DNA from: Shewanella avicenniae
GTDB lineage: Bacteria > Pseudomonadota > Gammaproteobacteria > Enterobacterales > Shewanellaceae
Reading direction: 5' to 3'
Assembly: GCF_017354945.1 (NCBI RefSeq)
Contig: NZ_CP071503.1
Location: 3,348,001-3,412,000, forward strand
DNA length: 64,000 nucleotides
The stretch's first letter is position 1. Each line of letters starts with the position of its first letter. The position numbers and the translations under genes were made by a program. Below the pieces are notes generated by a model. The model worked only from the letters and a program-made list of their open reading frames with translations. It searched no databases and was not told the DNA's origin. This document shows, piece after piece, positions 37,549-48,347 of this stretch.

Positions 37549-38943
37549 ATGCTGAAAAAGCTAGTGCTGGGACTAACTTTAATGATGGCGGCGATTACCA
37601 GTGTGATGGCCGCCCCTGAAACTGTTGCATGGCATAAAGTGGACGCTCAAGGAGAGCTAAAAATTCCACTGTATTTCGTCTGGTCAAAGACCTGCCCACA
37701 TTGTAAAGAAGCTCATCCATTTATCGATTCTTTAGCCGAAAAATACCCATGGATAGAACTGCACAGCTATCGTGTCGGTGATGAAGGCACCGCCGAAATG
37801 TGGCAACAATTGGCGGAAGCGACCAACAGTCCTAGCCGTTCTGTACCATTTTTATCTGCCTGCGGTAAAACCATCATTGGTTACTCTAGCCATGAAGTGA
37901 CTGGCCAATTTCTGTTAAATCGACTGAAGCGCTGCTATCTCGAAAACGGTGGCCAATTGCCCACTGAGGAGATGCCCGGCAGTGATACCGTTGCCGCTGC
38001 ACCGATTGCTGAGCCTGCCGAAGGTGAAAGCCTGTTTTCCACCTGTAGCAGTGACAGTGGTGATGGTGCTTGTGCCATTGGTGCAGATGAGCCAGAAGTA
38101 CAACCGGTTGAATTACCATTAATTGGTAAAGTAAACCCTGACAGCATTTCATTGCCGATTCTTACCTTAGTGTTAGCCGGTGCGGATGCATTCAACCCCT
38201 GTGCCTTCTTCGTATTACTGTTCTTGCTATCGATTATGGTGAATGCGAAAAGCCGCAGCCGTATGCTGCTGGTTGGCGGCATCTTCGTGTTTTTCTCCGG
38301 CTTTATCTACTTCCTGTTTATGACCGCTTGGCTGAATATTTTTGAGCTGTTAGGCGCAAGCAGCGATGGGGGCATTATCATTTTAGTTGCAGGGCTACTG
38401 GCACTGGTGGCAGGCGCTATCAACGTGAAGGAGTACTTTTTCACTAAAGGCGAAGTGAGTTTGTCGATGACTGCGGAAAACCGCACCAGCTTAATTAAAC
38501 GCATGGGCAAGTTGTCTAGCGCTTCAAGCTTATCAGCGATGATCCTCGGCACCACAGTACTGGCGATTTTGGCGAACGCTTATGAATTGCTGTGTACCGC
38601 CGGGTTCCCGATGATCTACACCAGTGTGCTATCGATGCATAATCTACCGACGTTTGAGCGGATGATGTATCTGGTGTACTACAACGTGGTTTACGTGATC
38701 CCGCTGATTGTGATTGTGGTGGCGTTCTCGATGACCTTGGGCAAACGTAAATTGACCGAGAAAGAAGGCCAAACTCTGAAATTAATGTCAGGCATTATGA
38801 TGTTAGGTTTGGGGGGCACATTAGCGATGAATCCAGCGGCATTACAAAGTGTTACCGTTGCCATTGGGCTAATTTTTGGCGCAATCATCATCACCACTGT
38901 GATTGTGATTACAAGAAAAATTCTGCAGAAACGCGCAGCATAG
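37549..38943 (+). CDS. Thioredoxin-like/DsbD-type membrane thiol reductase fusion
   Basis: A 464-residue protein: a signal or first TM (residues 1-22), a thioredoxin-like domain (about 30-135) with CPHC at 49-52, a Cys-containing linker (FSTCSSDSGDGACAIG), then a six-segment CcdA/DsbD-like membrane domain from residue 200 on. That domain has the electron-carrying cysteines in NPCAFFVL near 218 and LLCTAGFP near 348. DsbD has its thioredoxin at the C-terminus; here it is N-terminal. It probably passes electrons from cytosolic thioredoxin to periplasmic or heme-maturation thiols. Partner proteins are not in the window. Confidence 0.82.
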   Translation: MLKKLVLGLTLMMAAITSVMAAPETVAWHKVDAQGELKIPLYFVWSKTCPHCKEAHPFIDSLAEKYPWIELHSYRVGDEGTAEMWQQLAEATNSPSRSVPFLSACGKTIIGYSSHEVTGQFLLNRLKRCYLENGGQLPTEEMPGSDTVAAAPIAEPAEGESLFSTCSSDSGDGACAIGADEPEVQPVELPLIGKVNPDSISLPILTLVLAGADAFNPCAFFVLLFLLSIMVNAKSRSRMLLVGGIFVFFSGFIYFLFMTAWLNIFELLGASSDGGIIILVAGLLALVAGAINVKEYFFTKGEVSLSMTAENRTSLIKRMGKLSSASSLSAMILGTTVLAILANAYELLCTAGFPMIYTSVLSMHNLPTFERMMYLVYYNVVYVIPLIVIVVAFSMTLGKRKLTEKEGQTLKLMSGIMMLGLGGTLAMNPAALQSVTVAIGLIFGAIIITTVIVITRKILQKRAA

Positions 38944-38982
38944 CCGATAATTAGGTCATGAAGACTTAACACGGGGAACACG

Positions 38983-39177
38983 ATGTCGACACCAGTAGCG
39001 TTACAACCTGCACAACTTAAGTTAGATGTCGGCGTTAGAGTCGCCCAACTGGCGAAGGAGCAGACCCAAGCGCAGGGTGAGATAATAATGAATCTCATCA
39101 GTGCCGCGGCTCCCACGCAAACTGTGGCACCAGCACCCGAAGGCAATCTTGGTAACAACATAGATGTGCATGTGTAA
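38983..39177 (+). CDS. Putative motility protein, YjfB-like
   Basis: A 64-residue protein with an amphipathic N-terminal half and a C-terminal APEGNLGNNIDVHV motif as in the YjfB motility family (PF14070), whose members lie in flagellar or chemotaxis contexts. The ATG is preceded by CGGGGAACACG. It is flanked by two chemoreceptor units, which supports the call. Function unproven. Confidence 0.65.
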   Translation: MSTPVALQPAQLKLDVGVRVAQLAKEQTQAQGEIIMNLISAAAPTQTVAPAPEGNLGNNIDVHV

Positions 39178-39214
39178 CCCAGAGCAACACTAACCTTCAC
39201 AAGCAAGTCTATTT

Positions 39215-39251
39215 CGAGAGCAGATCTAAACCATCTGCTCTCGTTATTTTT
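39215..39251. terminator. Terminator between YjfB-like gene and chemoreceptor
   Basis: A CGAGAGCAGAT / ATCTGCTCTCG stem with a 7-base loop, followed by TTATTTTT. It may also serve the converging receptor gene. Confidence 0.85.
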
Positions 39252-39280
39252 AGTGCTTGTGAACCTTCAGCACGCCATAG

Positions 39281-41302
39281 CTAAACCCAAAACTCTTTCA
39301 CCGATAGCTGTAGCTCTTCAGCCAATTTTGCCACTTGGTAGCTGGATTCGGCGGTCTTATTGGCACCACTTGACGTTTTATCCGATAGGGTTGCAATGTG
39401 AGCTAACATCTCGGCCACTTGGCGGCTGACATCGGTCTGCTCTTGAGTCGCATTAGCAATTTGCGAGCCCGCTTCATGCGCCTGCTGCACCGCGCTGGCA
39501 ATCGCTTGGAGAGCAAGATCAGCTAACTCGGTTTTTTGCACACACAATTGCGCTTGTTGCTGCCCCTTTTCCATTGTGGCCACCGCGTGTTTCGCGCCTT
39601 GCTGCAACACCTCAATCATCTGTTGTATTTCACGGGTTGATTGCTCTGTTCGTGATGCAAGATTGCGTACCTCATCTGCCACCACGGCAAAGCCGCGCCC
39701 TTGTTCACCCGCGCGAGCAGCTTCAATGGCAGCATTTAATGCCAGTAGATTGGTTTGCTCAGCAACCCCGCGGATCACGTCCAAAATCGAGCCGATGGCC
39801 CCGGTATCATGATGTAGTTGATTGATCACTTCACTGGCCTTAACCACTTCTGTCGCCAGTTGCTCGATGGTGCGTCGATTTTCATCGGCGATGGCACGCA
39901 TTTTGTGGGTTTCTTCATCCGCTTGACTGATTTGAACCAAGGCGTGATCAGCACTATGTGACACTTGCTGGGCACTGGAGTCCAATTCGTTGGTTGCAGT
40001 GGCCACTTGATCCACCTGCGCTTGTTGCTGCTGAATACTGCTTAGCGATGCCGACATTACTGCCGAAGTTTGCTCCGCTGCACTACTGAGCTGATTGGCG
40101 CGAGATAAAATGCCGGTAATCAATAGCCGCAAGTTTTCAATTAAGGTGTTGCAGTTTTTAGCAACATCCGCCAACTCATCATTGCTGCTATCATCCAATC
40201 TGTGGGTGAGATTGCCCGAGGCCACCACGCTCAACGCCTTGTTAATTCGACTTAAGGCACTTTTTAACGGTTTAACAACAGCAATGGAAATCCCAATCGC
40301 AACCACAATTGCGAGTACCGCTACGGCAATCGTATTGGTTTGTGCCCCTTCAATTTGTGCCAGGGTTTGCTGATTAAGTTCTTGCGTCAGTCCCTCAATC
40401 GCGTTGGAGAGGTTTTTCATTGCGGTCAAAGTATCGGATTTGAGATTATCGGTTTGGCCAAGCATCTCAGCTAAGCGCTGCGTAAGCACCAGTTGCTGCC
40501 GTTTAGCCGCAACAATGGAGTCAGGCCCAACCAATTGCTGCAATAACTTGTCAGTGTTTTGCTTTAAGGCGCTGAGTTGCTGCTCATCTAGACTCGCTTT
40601 GCCGAGTCTAGTTATCTCTGCCAGCTTATTGTTTGCTTCTTGCACAATAAAACTCAGCTCCTGCGCGATAAGATCAAAAGTGCCTTGTTCGCCCGTTGCA
40701 ACCAAGTCATAAATGCTGCTTACGGTGTTGGTCAGGCGCTGATCAAGCGTGGTAGCAATACTGGCGATTTGCTGCTGATTGGCATCGTCGCTCATGTCGA
40801 GATCCATCAACTCAAGCAGCACGACGCCGCTGTCATCAAGTTGGCGCTCAAATGCATTTCGGCGCTTAGTGAGTGTTTCTAACATCTGCAAACCGTTGGC
40901 CTTGTCTTCAATCATTCCTGCCGCTGCCAAGCTAAATTGTTGGTAGCGCTGCTGCAGTAGATCCGCCAACTGCAAAATGTCCTGCCGCTGTTGCACTAAG
41001 GTTTTGAGGTTAGTCAGTTGCTTGGCAAAAAATTGTTGCTGCTCGGAGAATCGGCTCGCAATATCGGCCATTGCCGAAATACTATCGTTGTGATAGCCGA
41101 TAAGCAGCATACGTTGCTGTTCGGTCAGCGCTTCTGAAAGCCGATTAGTAGCATTGAGGGCAGGAATACTGAGCCCGTGGGTAACTTGAGTGGCTCGCTT
41201 TAATTCTTGATTGGCTAACCAGCTGACACTGCCCATCACTAGCAACAACAGTGTCAGCAGCGTAAAACCTGCAATTACGCGAGTTGATACATTCAGCTTC
41301 AT
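39281..41302 (-). CDS. Methyl-accepting chemotaxis protein, helical periplasmic sensor
   Basis: A 673-residue receptor. TM1 near 8-30; a roughly 290-residue all-helical periplasmic region (about 32-320, Gln/Leu rich), size and composition consistent with an HBM-type helical bimodular sensor; TM2 near 325-345; HAMP; signalling domain with [23 protein letters not shown] domains of known receptors bind organic acids; no ligand contact is readable here. No C-terminal pentapeptide. Confidence 0.88.
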   Translation of the reverse strand: MKLNVSTRVIAGFTLLTLLLLVMGSVSWLANQELKRATQVTHGLSIPALNATNRLSEALTEQQRMLLIGYHNDSISAMADIASRFSEQQQFFAKQLTNLKTLVQQRQDILQLADLLQQRYQQFSLAAAGMIEDKANGLQMLETLTKRRNAFERQLDDSGVVLLELMDLDMSDDANQQQIASIATTLDQRLTNTVSSIYDLVATGEQGTFDLIAQELSFIVQEANNKLAEITRLGKASLDEQQLSALKQNTDKLLQQLVGPDSIVAAKRQQLVLTQRLAEMLGQTDNLKSDTLTAMKNLSNAIEGLTQELNQQTLAQIEGAQTNTIAVAVLAIVVAIGISIAVVKPLKSALSRINKALSVVASGNLTHRLDDSSNDELADVAKNCNTLIENLRLLITGILSRANQLSSAAEQTSAVMSASLSSIQQQQAQVDQVATATNELDSSAQQVSHSADHALVQISQADEETHKMRAIADENRRTIEQLATEVVKASEVINQLHHDTGAIGSILDVIRGVAEQTNLLALNAAIEAARAGEQGRGFAVVADEVRNLASRTEQSTREIQQMIEVLQQGAKHAVATMEKGQQQAQLCVQKTELADLALQAIASAVQQAHEAGSQIANATQEQTDVSRQVAEMLAHIATLSDKTSSGANKTAESSYQVAKLAEELQLSVKEFWV

Positions 41303-41395
41303 ATGCGGCTCCGCCTATCTTTGTCGCTCGTTCGGTTTTCTCAACCTGAGTATGGACAAAGTTTAGTAGGTCACCGCGCGAACGCAGGTTTTTAG

Positions 41396-42211
41396 CTATT
41401 TGAGTGCCGCTTGGGTAATGAACTGGTTAGCTTCTAGGTGCCACATGGTCATAAACTCACCCCAGCAACAGCCGGTATCCAATGGCAGAATCTCTGGATT
41501 GGTACGCTGCCCCATCAGTGCAGCCCAATGACCAAACACTTTTAAGGTCCCCGATGAGCGCGCTGGCACGTCGTACCATGGCGTCAATTCAGGATTACGC
41601 CCTCGCGCTGGTGGCAACTTACATTCAAAATCCAGTTGGCCATCTGCAAACAGATAACGCATACGGGTTAGCGCATTAATACAGTATCTGAGGCGCGCAA
41701 AGCCGGATAACGCTGGGTCCCAGCCTTCGGGGGTATTGGTGTACATTTTTTGCAGAATCGCTTCAACATAGTCCGGCTGCTGCAACGCTGCCGATACAGC
41801 TGCGGCTTCAGCGCGCGCGGTGGCAATATCCCATTGCGGCGGAATGCCAGCATGGGTCATGACCAGATTATGCGCAGGTAATTCGTGTAACAGCGGCTGT
41901 TGTCTAAGCCAATCGATCAGTTTATTGATGTCTTTAGATTCCAGTAATCTTGTCAGCTTATCGCCACTTTTGGCGCGACGAATACCGGCATGTACGCTTA
42001 ACAGGTTGAGGTCGTGATTACCCAGCACCACGCGCCCCGCATTATCAAGCGATTCAAAAAATCGCAGCGTAGCCAAAGAATCTGGGCCGCGCGCCACCAA
42101 ATCGCCCACCGCCCACAATACATCTTTAGAGGGATTGAAACTGACGCGGTCTAGCAGTAACCGTAACTCGTTAAAACATCCTTGAATGTCACCAACAAAA
42201 TAGTTAGCCAA
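41396..42211 (-). CDS. apaH: Bis(5'-nucleosyl)-tetraphosphatase, symmetrical
   Basis: A 271-residue metallophosphatase that hydrolyses Ap4A to two ADP. Motifs: VGDIQGC near residue 7, VGDLVARGPDSL near 36 and LGNHD near 63, the canonical metal-binding set. It is the last gene of the lptD-surA-pdxA-rsmA-apaG-apaH series and starts 8 bp after the apaG stop. Confidence 0.96.
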   Translation of the reverse strand: MANYFVGDIQGCFNELRLLLDRVSFNPSKDVLWAVGDLVARGPDSLATLRFFESLDNAGRVVLGNHDLNLLSVHAGIRRAKSGDKLTRLLESKDINKLIDWLRQQPLLHELPAHNLVMTHAGIPPQWDIATARAEAAAVSAALQQPDYVEAILQKMYTNTPEGWDPALSGFARLRYCINALTRMRYLFADGQLDFECKLPPARGRNPELTPWYDVPARSSGTLKVFGHWAALMGQRTNPEILPLDTGCCWGEFMTMWHLEANQFITQAALK

Positions 42212-42219
42212 AACAACTC

Positions 42220-42600
42220 CTAATGAATAATTCCGGGTACTGCAAGGCGAAACGGTGCCACCATAGCGTAAAACTTTCGACCACTATCGGTCTTCATCTG
42301 ATACTTACCTTGCATCACACCGACGGAGGTTTCAAGTACTGTACCGCTGGTATATTGATATGCTTCATTCGGTTTAATGTGAGGTGTTTCGCCGACCACG
42401 CCCTCACCTTGGACTTCATTAATCTTGCCGTTGGCATCGGTAATTAACCAATGGCGAGTCTCAAGCGTGACTGGTTCGTCGCTTAGGTTAATGATGGTGA
42501 TGGTGTAACTAAAAAGGTATCGATCTTCTTTGGGAGAGGATTGTTGGTCTAAATACTGCGTTTTAACGTCTATTTTGATTGCGCTATCGTCAACAGTCAT
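42220..42600 (-). CDS. apaG: ApaG protein (Co2+/Mg2+ efflux-linked)
   Basis: A 126-residue single-domain beta-sandwich protein. Family landmarks: YLFSYTITIINLSDEPV, RHWLITDANG, EVQGEGVVGETP and FRLAVPGIIH at the end. The start at 42600 matches family length; a TTG six codons upstream is rejected. Its position before apaH is conserved. Molecular role is unclear; cobalt resistance has been reported in Salmonella. Confidence 0.93.
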   Translation of the reverse strand: MTVDDSAIKIDVKTQYLDQQSSPKEDRYLFSYTITIINLSDEPVTLETRHWLITDANGKINEVQGEGVVGETPHIKPNEAYQYTSGTVLETSVGVMQGKYQMKTDSGRKFYAMVAPFRLAVPGIIH

Positions 42601-42645
42601 GTCCCATTCCATAAACAACAGGGCCGCTATTTAGCGGCCACATGC

Positions 42646-43452
42646 TTAACTATTTTTACTTGCCAGTAAGTTGGCGAGGGCAACGTATTGCTCAACGCTG
42701 ACCTGTTCAGGCCTTAGACTAGCATCAATATTGAGGCGGCTAAACTCCTCATCACTGAATAGACCTTTGAGGTTGTTCCGCAGCGTTTTACGACGCATGT
42801 TGAATGCGGTAGAGGTCACATGCTGTAGCTGTTTGATATCGTCACATGGGTACGGCTTTTCTGCAAATGGCACCAAGCGTACCACGGCAGAATCCACTTT
42901 GGGCGGCGGTGTAAAGCTCTCTGGCGGCACTTCCAACACAGGAATCACTTGGCAGTAATATTGTGCCATCACTGTCAAACGGCCATAGGCTTTAGTGCCA
43001 GGTGAGGCAGACAAACGCAGCACCACCTCTTTTTGCAGCATAAAGTGCATGCTGGCAATCTGCTCGGCATATTCAAACAGATGGAACATCAAGGGGGTGG
43101 AGATGTTGTACGGCAAGTTGCCAAACACTTTCATCTTTTTGCCAGGCTGCATCAACTGCGAAAAATCAAACTGCAGTGCGTCACCTTGATGGATCTCAAG
43201 CTTGTCTTTCAGCACCGGATGCTGCTTTAAGCGCTCCACCAAGTCACGGTCAAGTTCGACGACGGTCAATTTATCAATCGATTCAGCAACAGGCTCAGTC
43301 AATGCCGCCAAGCCTGGGCCAATTTCTACCATCACGTGCTCGTTGTCAGGAGAAATTGCCCCAACAATACGGTTAATGATGTTGCTGTCAGTTAAAAAGT
43401 TCTGACCAAAACGTTTTCTGGCCGTGTGGCCAAGATGGACTTTATTACTCAT
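42646..43452 (-). CDS. rsmA: 16S rRNA dimethyladenosine transferase
   Basis: A 268-residue SAM-dependent enzyme that dimethylates A1518 and A1519 of 16S rRNA. The SAM loop [13 protein letters not shown] is near residue 41 and the catalytic NLPYNIS near 111. The start at 43452 gives the family N-terminus ([16 protein letters not shown]); the reading that begins 39 bp earlier adds a non-family leader. It follows pdxA by 16 bp. Confidence 0.96.
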   Translation of the reverse strand: MSNKVHLGHTARKRFGQNFLTDSNIINRIVGAISPDNEHVMVEIGPGLAALTEPVAESIDKLTVVELDRDLVERLKQHPVLKDKLEIHQGDALQFDFSQLMQPGKKMKVFGNLPYNISTPLMFHLFEYAEQIASMHFMLQKEVVLRLSASPGTKAYGRLTVMAQYYCQVIPVLEVPPESFTPPPKVDSAVVRLVPFAEKPYPCDDIKQLQHVTSTAFNMRRKTLRNNLKGLFSDEEFSRLNIDASLRPEQVSVEQYVALANLLASKNS

Positions 43453-43468
43453 TAAATTTCTGTATAGC

Positions 43469-44452
43469 TCAGTTTTTTGAGGCCAACTCAATGGCTTTGT
43501 TCAAGGCGCAGATAAAGCTACCTAAATCGGCTTTACCTGTTCCCGCAAGTTCAAGTGCGGTACCGTGGTCAACCGAGGTACGGATATAAGGCAAGCCGAG
43601 CGTAATATTCACCGACTGGCCAAAGCCCATCGATTTCAATACTGGCAAGCCTTGATCGTGGTACATAGACAGCACCACGTCTGCATCTTCGAGGTATTTA
43701 GGTTGGAACAAGGTATCGGCGGGTAATGGGCCGATAAGCGTGATGCCTTGCTCCCGCAGCTCGTTTAGCGCAGGGATCATTACATCAAGCTCTTCACGAC
43801 CTAGATGGCCGTTTTCGCCCGCATGAGGGTTCAAACCACAGACGTAGATTTTGGGGTTTTCAATCGCGAAACGACTGACTAAATCGTTATGCAAAATACC
43901 AATGACTTGGTGTAAACGCTCGCGAGTAATGGCTTTTGAGACATACGCCAGCGGAATGTGAGTGGTCATCAACGCCACTTGCAATTTAGGACATGCCAAC
44001 AGCATGACCACATCTTTGCATCCCGCTTGATGGGCAAAATACTCGGTATGACCTGAGAAAGGAATGCCTGCTTGGTTGATGATGCCTTTGTGTACGGGGC
44101 CCGTCACCACAGCATCAAACTCACCGCTGATATTTTTCTCACCGGCATAGGCCAAGGTTTCGACCACATAGCCGGCGTTTTGTTCGTCTAGCACACCGCA
44201 ACGCGATTCAACCGCCATGCTAAAAGGCACAATCGTTAACGACCCTGCCTCTTGGGGTTTTGCTGGCATTGATGGCTGATAAGGTCGCAAATTCAAACCT
44301 AAGCCCAACATTTTGGCACGCGCTTGTAACAGTGACGGATCAGCACACACCACCAGCTCAACAGGCCAGCTGCGCTGAGCCAGTTGTACAACTAGCTCAG
44401 GCCCTATGCCAGCAGGTTCACCGGCAGTAATCGCGATACGTTTGGTAGTCAA
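43469..44452 (-). CDS. pdxA: 4-hydroxythreonine-4-phosphate dehydrogenase
   Basis: A 327-residue metal- and NAD-dependent enzyme of pyridoxal-phosphate synthesis. Motifs: [15 protein letters not shown] near residue 8, GPVHKG near 130, GHTEYFAH near 145 and [11 protein letters not shown] near 275. I choose the TTG at 44452: it sits 4 nt after the surA stop with AGAGGTTAACAG just before it, and gives a normal-length protein. A longer reading would extend 48 nt further upstream into the end of surA. Translational coupling to surA is likely. Confidence 0.94.
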   Translation of the reverse strand: MTTKRIAITAGEPAGIGPELVVQLAQRSWPVELVVCADPSLLQARAKMLGLGLNLRPYQPSMPAKPQEAGSLTIVPFSMAVESRCGVLDEQNAGYVVETLAYAGEKNISGEFDAVVTGPVHKGIINQAGIPFSGHTEYFAHQAGCKDVVMLLACPKLQVALMTTHIPLAYVSKAITRERLHQVIGILHNDLVSRFAIENPKIYVCGLNPHAGENGHLGREELDVMIPALNELREQGITLIGPLPADTLFQPKYLEDADVVLSMYHDQGLPVLKSMGFGQSVNITLGLPYIRTSVDHGTALELAGTGKADLGSFICALNKAIELASKN

Positions 44453-44456
44453 ACTG

Positions 44457-45761
44457 TTAACCTCTGATAGGCTCTGGTTCAAAGACTTCAATGTAAGCAC
44501 TTGCGCGCATTTCGTCTAGCCAGGCTTGCAACTCTTCGTTGAATTTTCTTCTGAAGATCAACTGATGAGCGCGGTTGGTATTTAATTGCTGGGTCGCATC
44601 TGTCATGCGTGTATCATCCAGCTCAATGATATGCCAACCGAAGGTGGAACGGAATGGCTCGCTGAGCTCTCCCTTTTTCATGTTGTCGAGCGTTTGCTTA
44701 AACGCAGGAACATACGCGCTCGACTCAGACCAACCTAACTCACCACCTTTCGCAGCTGAACCTTCGTCTTCTGAATACTCACGCGCAAGATCGGCGAATT
44801 TAGCTTCACCACTGCGGATCTGCTTGAGAAACTCTTCCAACATCGCTTTGGCGCGCTCTTCAGACAAAATCGGTGATGGCTTCAGTAGAATATGACGCGC
44901 AAACACTTCTTTTACTTCTTTGGTTTCTAGACCACGCGCATCCAACACTTTAATGATGTGGAAGCCCGCACCACTCTTGATAGGACCAATAATGTCGCCC
45001 TTTTTCGCAGTGTTAACCACTTCAGCGAACAGCGTTGGCATCTCGTTGATGTTCATGTAATCCCAAATACCGCCTTCCAGCGCTTTCGGGCCTGAGGAAG
45101 ACGCAATGGCTGTGGTACGAAAATCAGCACCACCTTTCAAGCGTTCAATAACCGCTTCTGCACGTTGGCGCGCAGAGGCTAACTGTTCGGTATCAGCATT
45201 TTCAGGGACATCAATCAGAATATGGCCGATTTGGAATTCGACGTTTTTCAGGCCTTGTTCTTGGATCATTTTCACCAAATGATCGATCTCTTGTGGCGAT
45301 ACCTGAATACGACGTTGCACCTGTATACGTTGAATTTCACCTAAGGTAATATCTTGGCGCAGCTGTTCACGATAGTGGCTAAAGCTTTCGCCGTCGGCTT
45401 CAACTTTGGCGCGCAGTTGCAGCAAGCTCATATTTTGCTGTGCCGCAATGTTGTTAATGGTTTCATCTAACTGCAGATCGCCGATGTGCAGACCAATACG
45501 GTCAGCGGTTTGCAGCTGCAAACGAGTCAAAATCAACCGTTCAATAACCTGGGTACGTAACGCTTTATCTGACGGCAGCGATTGCCCTTGCTTTTCAGCA
45601 TCCGCTTTAACGTCATTGAGCATGTTCTGAACTTCACTTTCCAGAATCACCCCGTTATTAACCTGTACCGCAATTCGGTCCAAAGGCTGTGGTTCTGCCG
45701 AAACTGCATGGCTCATTGCCAGCGCAAACAATCCGAATATCAGTTTTTTACCAGGTGTCAT
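44457..45761 (-). CDS. surA: Periplasmic peptidyl-prolyl isomerase / outer-membrane chaperone
   Basis: A 434-residue chaperone for outer-membrane proteins. Signal peptide cut near AVSAEP (residues 20-23). The N-domain, two parvulin domains (about 175-275 and 285-385, the second with [16 protein letters not shown]) and a C-terminal helix follow the family layout. It lies 111 bp after lptD in the conserved operon. Confidence 0.96.
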   Translation of the reverse strand: MTPGKKLIFGLFALAMSHAVSAEPQPLDRIAVQVNNGVILESEVQNMLNDVKADAEKQGQSLPSDKALRTQVIERLILTRLQLQTADRIGLHIGDLQLDETINNIAAQQNMSLLQLRAKVEADGESFSHYREQLRQDITLGEIQRIQVQRRIQVSPQEIDHLVKMIQEQGLKNVEFQIGHILIDVPENADTEQLASARQRAEAVIERLKGGADFRTTAIASSSGPKALEGGIWDYMNINEMPTLFAEVVNTAKKGDIIGPIKSGAGFHIIKVLDARGLETKEVKEVFARHILLKPSPILSEERAKAMLEEFLKQIRSGEAKFADLAREYSEDEGSAAKGGELGWSESSAYVPAFKQTLDNMKKGELSEPFRSTFGWHIIELDDTRMTDATQQLNTNRAHQLIFRRKFNEELQAWLDEMRASAYIEVFEPEPIRG

Positions 45762-45872
45762 TCAAAAATCCTTGCCACATTTTTTGTCTGGCGGCAGTCA
45801 TTCCGCTGCCATTGTCGTTCAGTTTTGACTACGAGTTCATTTCGAGGTTCAGCAATCTACCACAAAAGTTGA

Positions 45873-48182
45873 TTAATTCCTCAGATAAAGTGGTTTGCGG
45901 TAACTGAAGATACCGTCGTCCAGCATATCGCTGACCCCGAGCGGCCCTGAGCCACCTAACCCTTTAATCACGAAATTAAGCATAAATGCAGTTTCAAACA
46001 ACTCGCGGTTATCTAGTACAGGGTTGTAGTTATCTTCGTAGTTAGTCTTGATATGGTAGTGATATGCAAAACGCACCGCCCAGCAGCAAGACTCATATTG
46101 GAATCCAGTATAGGTTTCGACCGCGCGCGATTCGTTAAGGTCGTAATAATAGTTACCCACAAAATAGACGTTATCGGTCAATGGCCACGCGGTACGAATA
46201 CCGGCCTGCGAAATATCAACTTGGTCATTGGTGTTGCGGTTCACCAAGTCAGGCACATAACGGTAACTCAGCTGTACTAACTTATTAGGTCCCGGACGAT
46301 AATCGAGGGTTACTTCGCTTTTTTTATTGTCGTGGTACTTGGTGTCATATTGAATTGCAGCACTGATAAACCAATCATCGTACAGATTGATATCGGTTTC
46401 AGCGGCCAGCACCGAGGTTGAAGTATCTTCGCTCAATTGGTCCGAATAAAGACTGACTTGGCTATTTTCAAAGTAGGCAATCTGACCCAAACTAAAGCGG
46501 AATTGCTCAACGTTATGCTCATCGAACATACGGGTAGTCAAACCCAAGGTGAGCTGGTTAGCATCAGCGATACGATCAAGCCCAGAGAAGCGACGATCCC
46601 GAAACAAACCCAGATAGTCTTGTTGCAGCTCAGCAGTATCATAGAGACCAATGTTTGACTGATCTTTGTGTCCAACGTACAGATACTGGAATTGTGGCTC
46701 CAAGGTCTGACGATACGGCATATCGAAGTAGTTGGTAAAACGCTCGAAATTCACCTGACCATTAATACGCAACTCAGGAACCGTACGACTGACATTATCC
46801 TTCAGCTGTGTATCCGCCCGCTCGACATCACGCTGGCTAAAGTAGGTTTGATAGAGTTTGACTTCACTGGTCAACGAGCCAGCTGGCCCTTGGAACGGCA
46901 AGGATATACTCGGTTCAACATGGAAACGGGTCGCCGTGTTGTAATGATTACCGCGATGTTCAAAGTTGGTCAGCTCAGTGTAGAGATTGAAATCAAGCTT
47001 GTTCCAGAATCTTGGTGAGCGATAGTTAACGCTCAACTGCGGCATCACTTGATAAGGGCTGATATCTTCGCCCAGCACCTTAATGTCCTGCACTCTGGCA
47101 CTAAAATTCCAGAATTCGGTGAAATAGCTAATATCACCTACCCGCGACAACTGGTTCTCGGTGGAGCGATTGACATCAGAATTGAGGTCATTGAAATAGT
47201 TGTTGTCGGATACATCGATAAAGTTAGCCAGCACACGCCAGTTTTCATCGATTGCACCTTGATGACGGAAGTTCGCCATCCAGCGATCAGCGTTGTTCTC
47301 CAACATCGAATCGCTGCCTAAAAATTCGAGGTTAAACTGCCCCGATTGACGAGCCCCTGCGAGATAACGGAACTCGGTTTTGCTGAACAGTCCGCGCGAG
47401 CTCATGTAATCTGGAGTAAACGTAAGATCGTATTCAGGCGCAATGTTCCAATAGAAGGGAGTCGCAAATTCAAAACCATTCGTGGTACTTGAACTAATGC
47501 GCGGGAATAAAAAGCCAGTTTTACGCTTGCCCGAAATCGGCACTGTCATATACGGCATATAGAATACCGGCACATTGCCAATTTCTAACTTCGCATCCCA
47601 AATTTCACCCCATTCTTCAACCGGGTCAATTTTGATGCGGCGAGCCTTTAACAGCCAAGATTCGTCTCCCACAGGACAGGTAGAAAAATCACTGTCTTTT
47701 AACACCAACTTGTTGTCTTTGGTAATTTCCAGTTTATCGGCGCTGCCGTGCAACTGCTGACCATTCAACCAATATTGGGCGTTGTCTAGGGTAGCAACCT
47801 TGGAACCCATTTTGGCATTTAAGGAATCGGCCGTCACCGTGACCACGCTGTCTTGAAACACTAACTGACCATCGGCTTCAAACTTTTGCTCTTGCTGGTC
47901 GACCAACGCTTGCTCAGCAGTAACTTGACGCCCACTTTGGGTAAACACCACATTGCCATTAAAGGTTGCTTTATCGCCAAGCGTACCAGATGATGCATCA
48001 GATTTGATTTTGATAAGCTGACTCAACTCCTTGGCAGCGCCTTTTTCTGGCTTTGGCAAAGGAGGCACTGGCGGCGTGATGATACACTGATCGTCACTGC
48101 TTGCGTCAGTCTGCGGTGCCGTAGCTGCAACCGCGGTTACAGTCGGCAAAAGGCATAGCGTCACTAAATATCGTTTCAGCAT
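45873..48182 (-). CDS. lptD: LPS-assembly outer-membrane barrel LptD
   Basis: A 769-residue protein that inserts lipopolysaccharide into the outer leaflet with LptE. The signal peptide (MLKRYLVTLCLL...) is cleaved near residue 22. An N-terminal LptA-like jellyroll (about 55-200) precedes the large barrel. The four disulphide cysteines expected of LptD are all present: one near residue 33, one in STCPVGDES, and the adjacent pair in ESCCWAVRF near the end. The start at 48182 is chosen; a reading 52 codons longer lacks a signal at its start. Confidence 0.95.
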   Translation of the reverse strand: MLKRYLVTLCLLPTVTAVAATAPQTDASSDDQCIITPPVPPLPKPEKGAAKELSQLIKIKSDASSGTLGDKATFNGNVVFTQSGRQVTAEQALVDQQEQKFEADGQLVFQDSVVTVTADSLNAKMGSKVATLDNAQYWLNGQQLHGSADKLEITKDNKLVLKDSDFSTCPVGDESWLLKARRIKIDPVEEWGEIWDAKLEIGNVPVFYMPYMTVPISGKRKTGFLFPRISSSTTNGFEFATPFYWNIAPEYDLTFTPDYMSSRGLFSKTEFRYLAGARQSGQFNLEFLGSDSMLENNADRWMANFRHQGAIDENWRVLANFIDVSDNNYFNDLNSDVNRSTENQLSRVGDISYFTEFWNFSARVQDIKVLGEDISPYQVMPQLSVNYRSPRFWNKLDFNLYTELTNFEHRGNHYNTATRFHVEPSISLPFQGPAGSLTSEVKLYQTYFSQRDVERADTQLKDNVSRTVPELRINGQVNFERFTNYFDMPYRQTLEPQFQYLYVGHKDQSNIGLYDTAELQQDYLGLFRDRRFSGLDRIADANQLTLGLTTRMFDEHNVEQFRFSLGQIAYFENSQVSLYSDQLSEDTSTSVLAAETDINLYDDWFISAAIQYDTKYHDNKKSEVTLDYRPGPNKLVQLSYRYVPDLVNRNTNDQVDISQAGIRTAWPLTDNVYFVGNYYYDLNESRAVETYTGFQYESCCWAVRFAYHYHIKTNYEDNYNPVLDNRELFETAFMLNFVIKGLGGSGPLGVSDMLDDGIFSYRKPLYLRN

Positions 48183-48307
48183 CGTTGGTCTTTTTGCTGG
48201 ATTCTCATTCGGGCTAATGTCGGTGGGAAAAGTTGCTTCACATATAAGCAATGCAGCTGTCAGAAAATCTCTGTCAATGCTGACTGTTTCCGGTATTTTT
48301 CCGCCGC

Positions 48308-48313
48308 TATAAT
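48308..48313 (+). promoter_or_regulatory. Candidate -10 for amgK-murU
   Basis: A perfect TATAAT. It places the transcript start near 48320, after the ATG at 48315, so that ATG is probably not used. The matching -35 is weak (only TGACTG-like sequence upstream). Confidence 0.4.
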
Positions 48314-48347
48314 AATGCAATTTTATGCCAAGAGCCACGAGGTTGCT

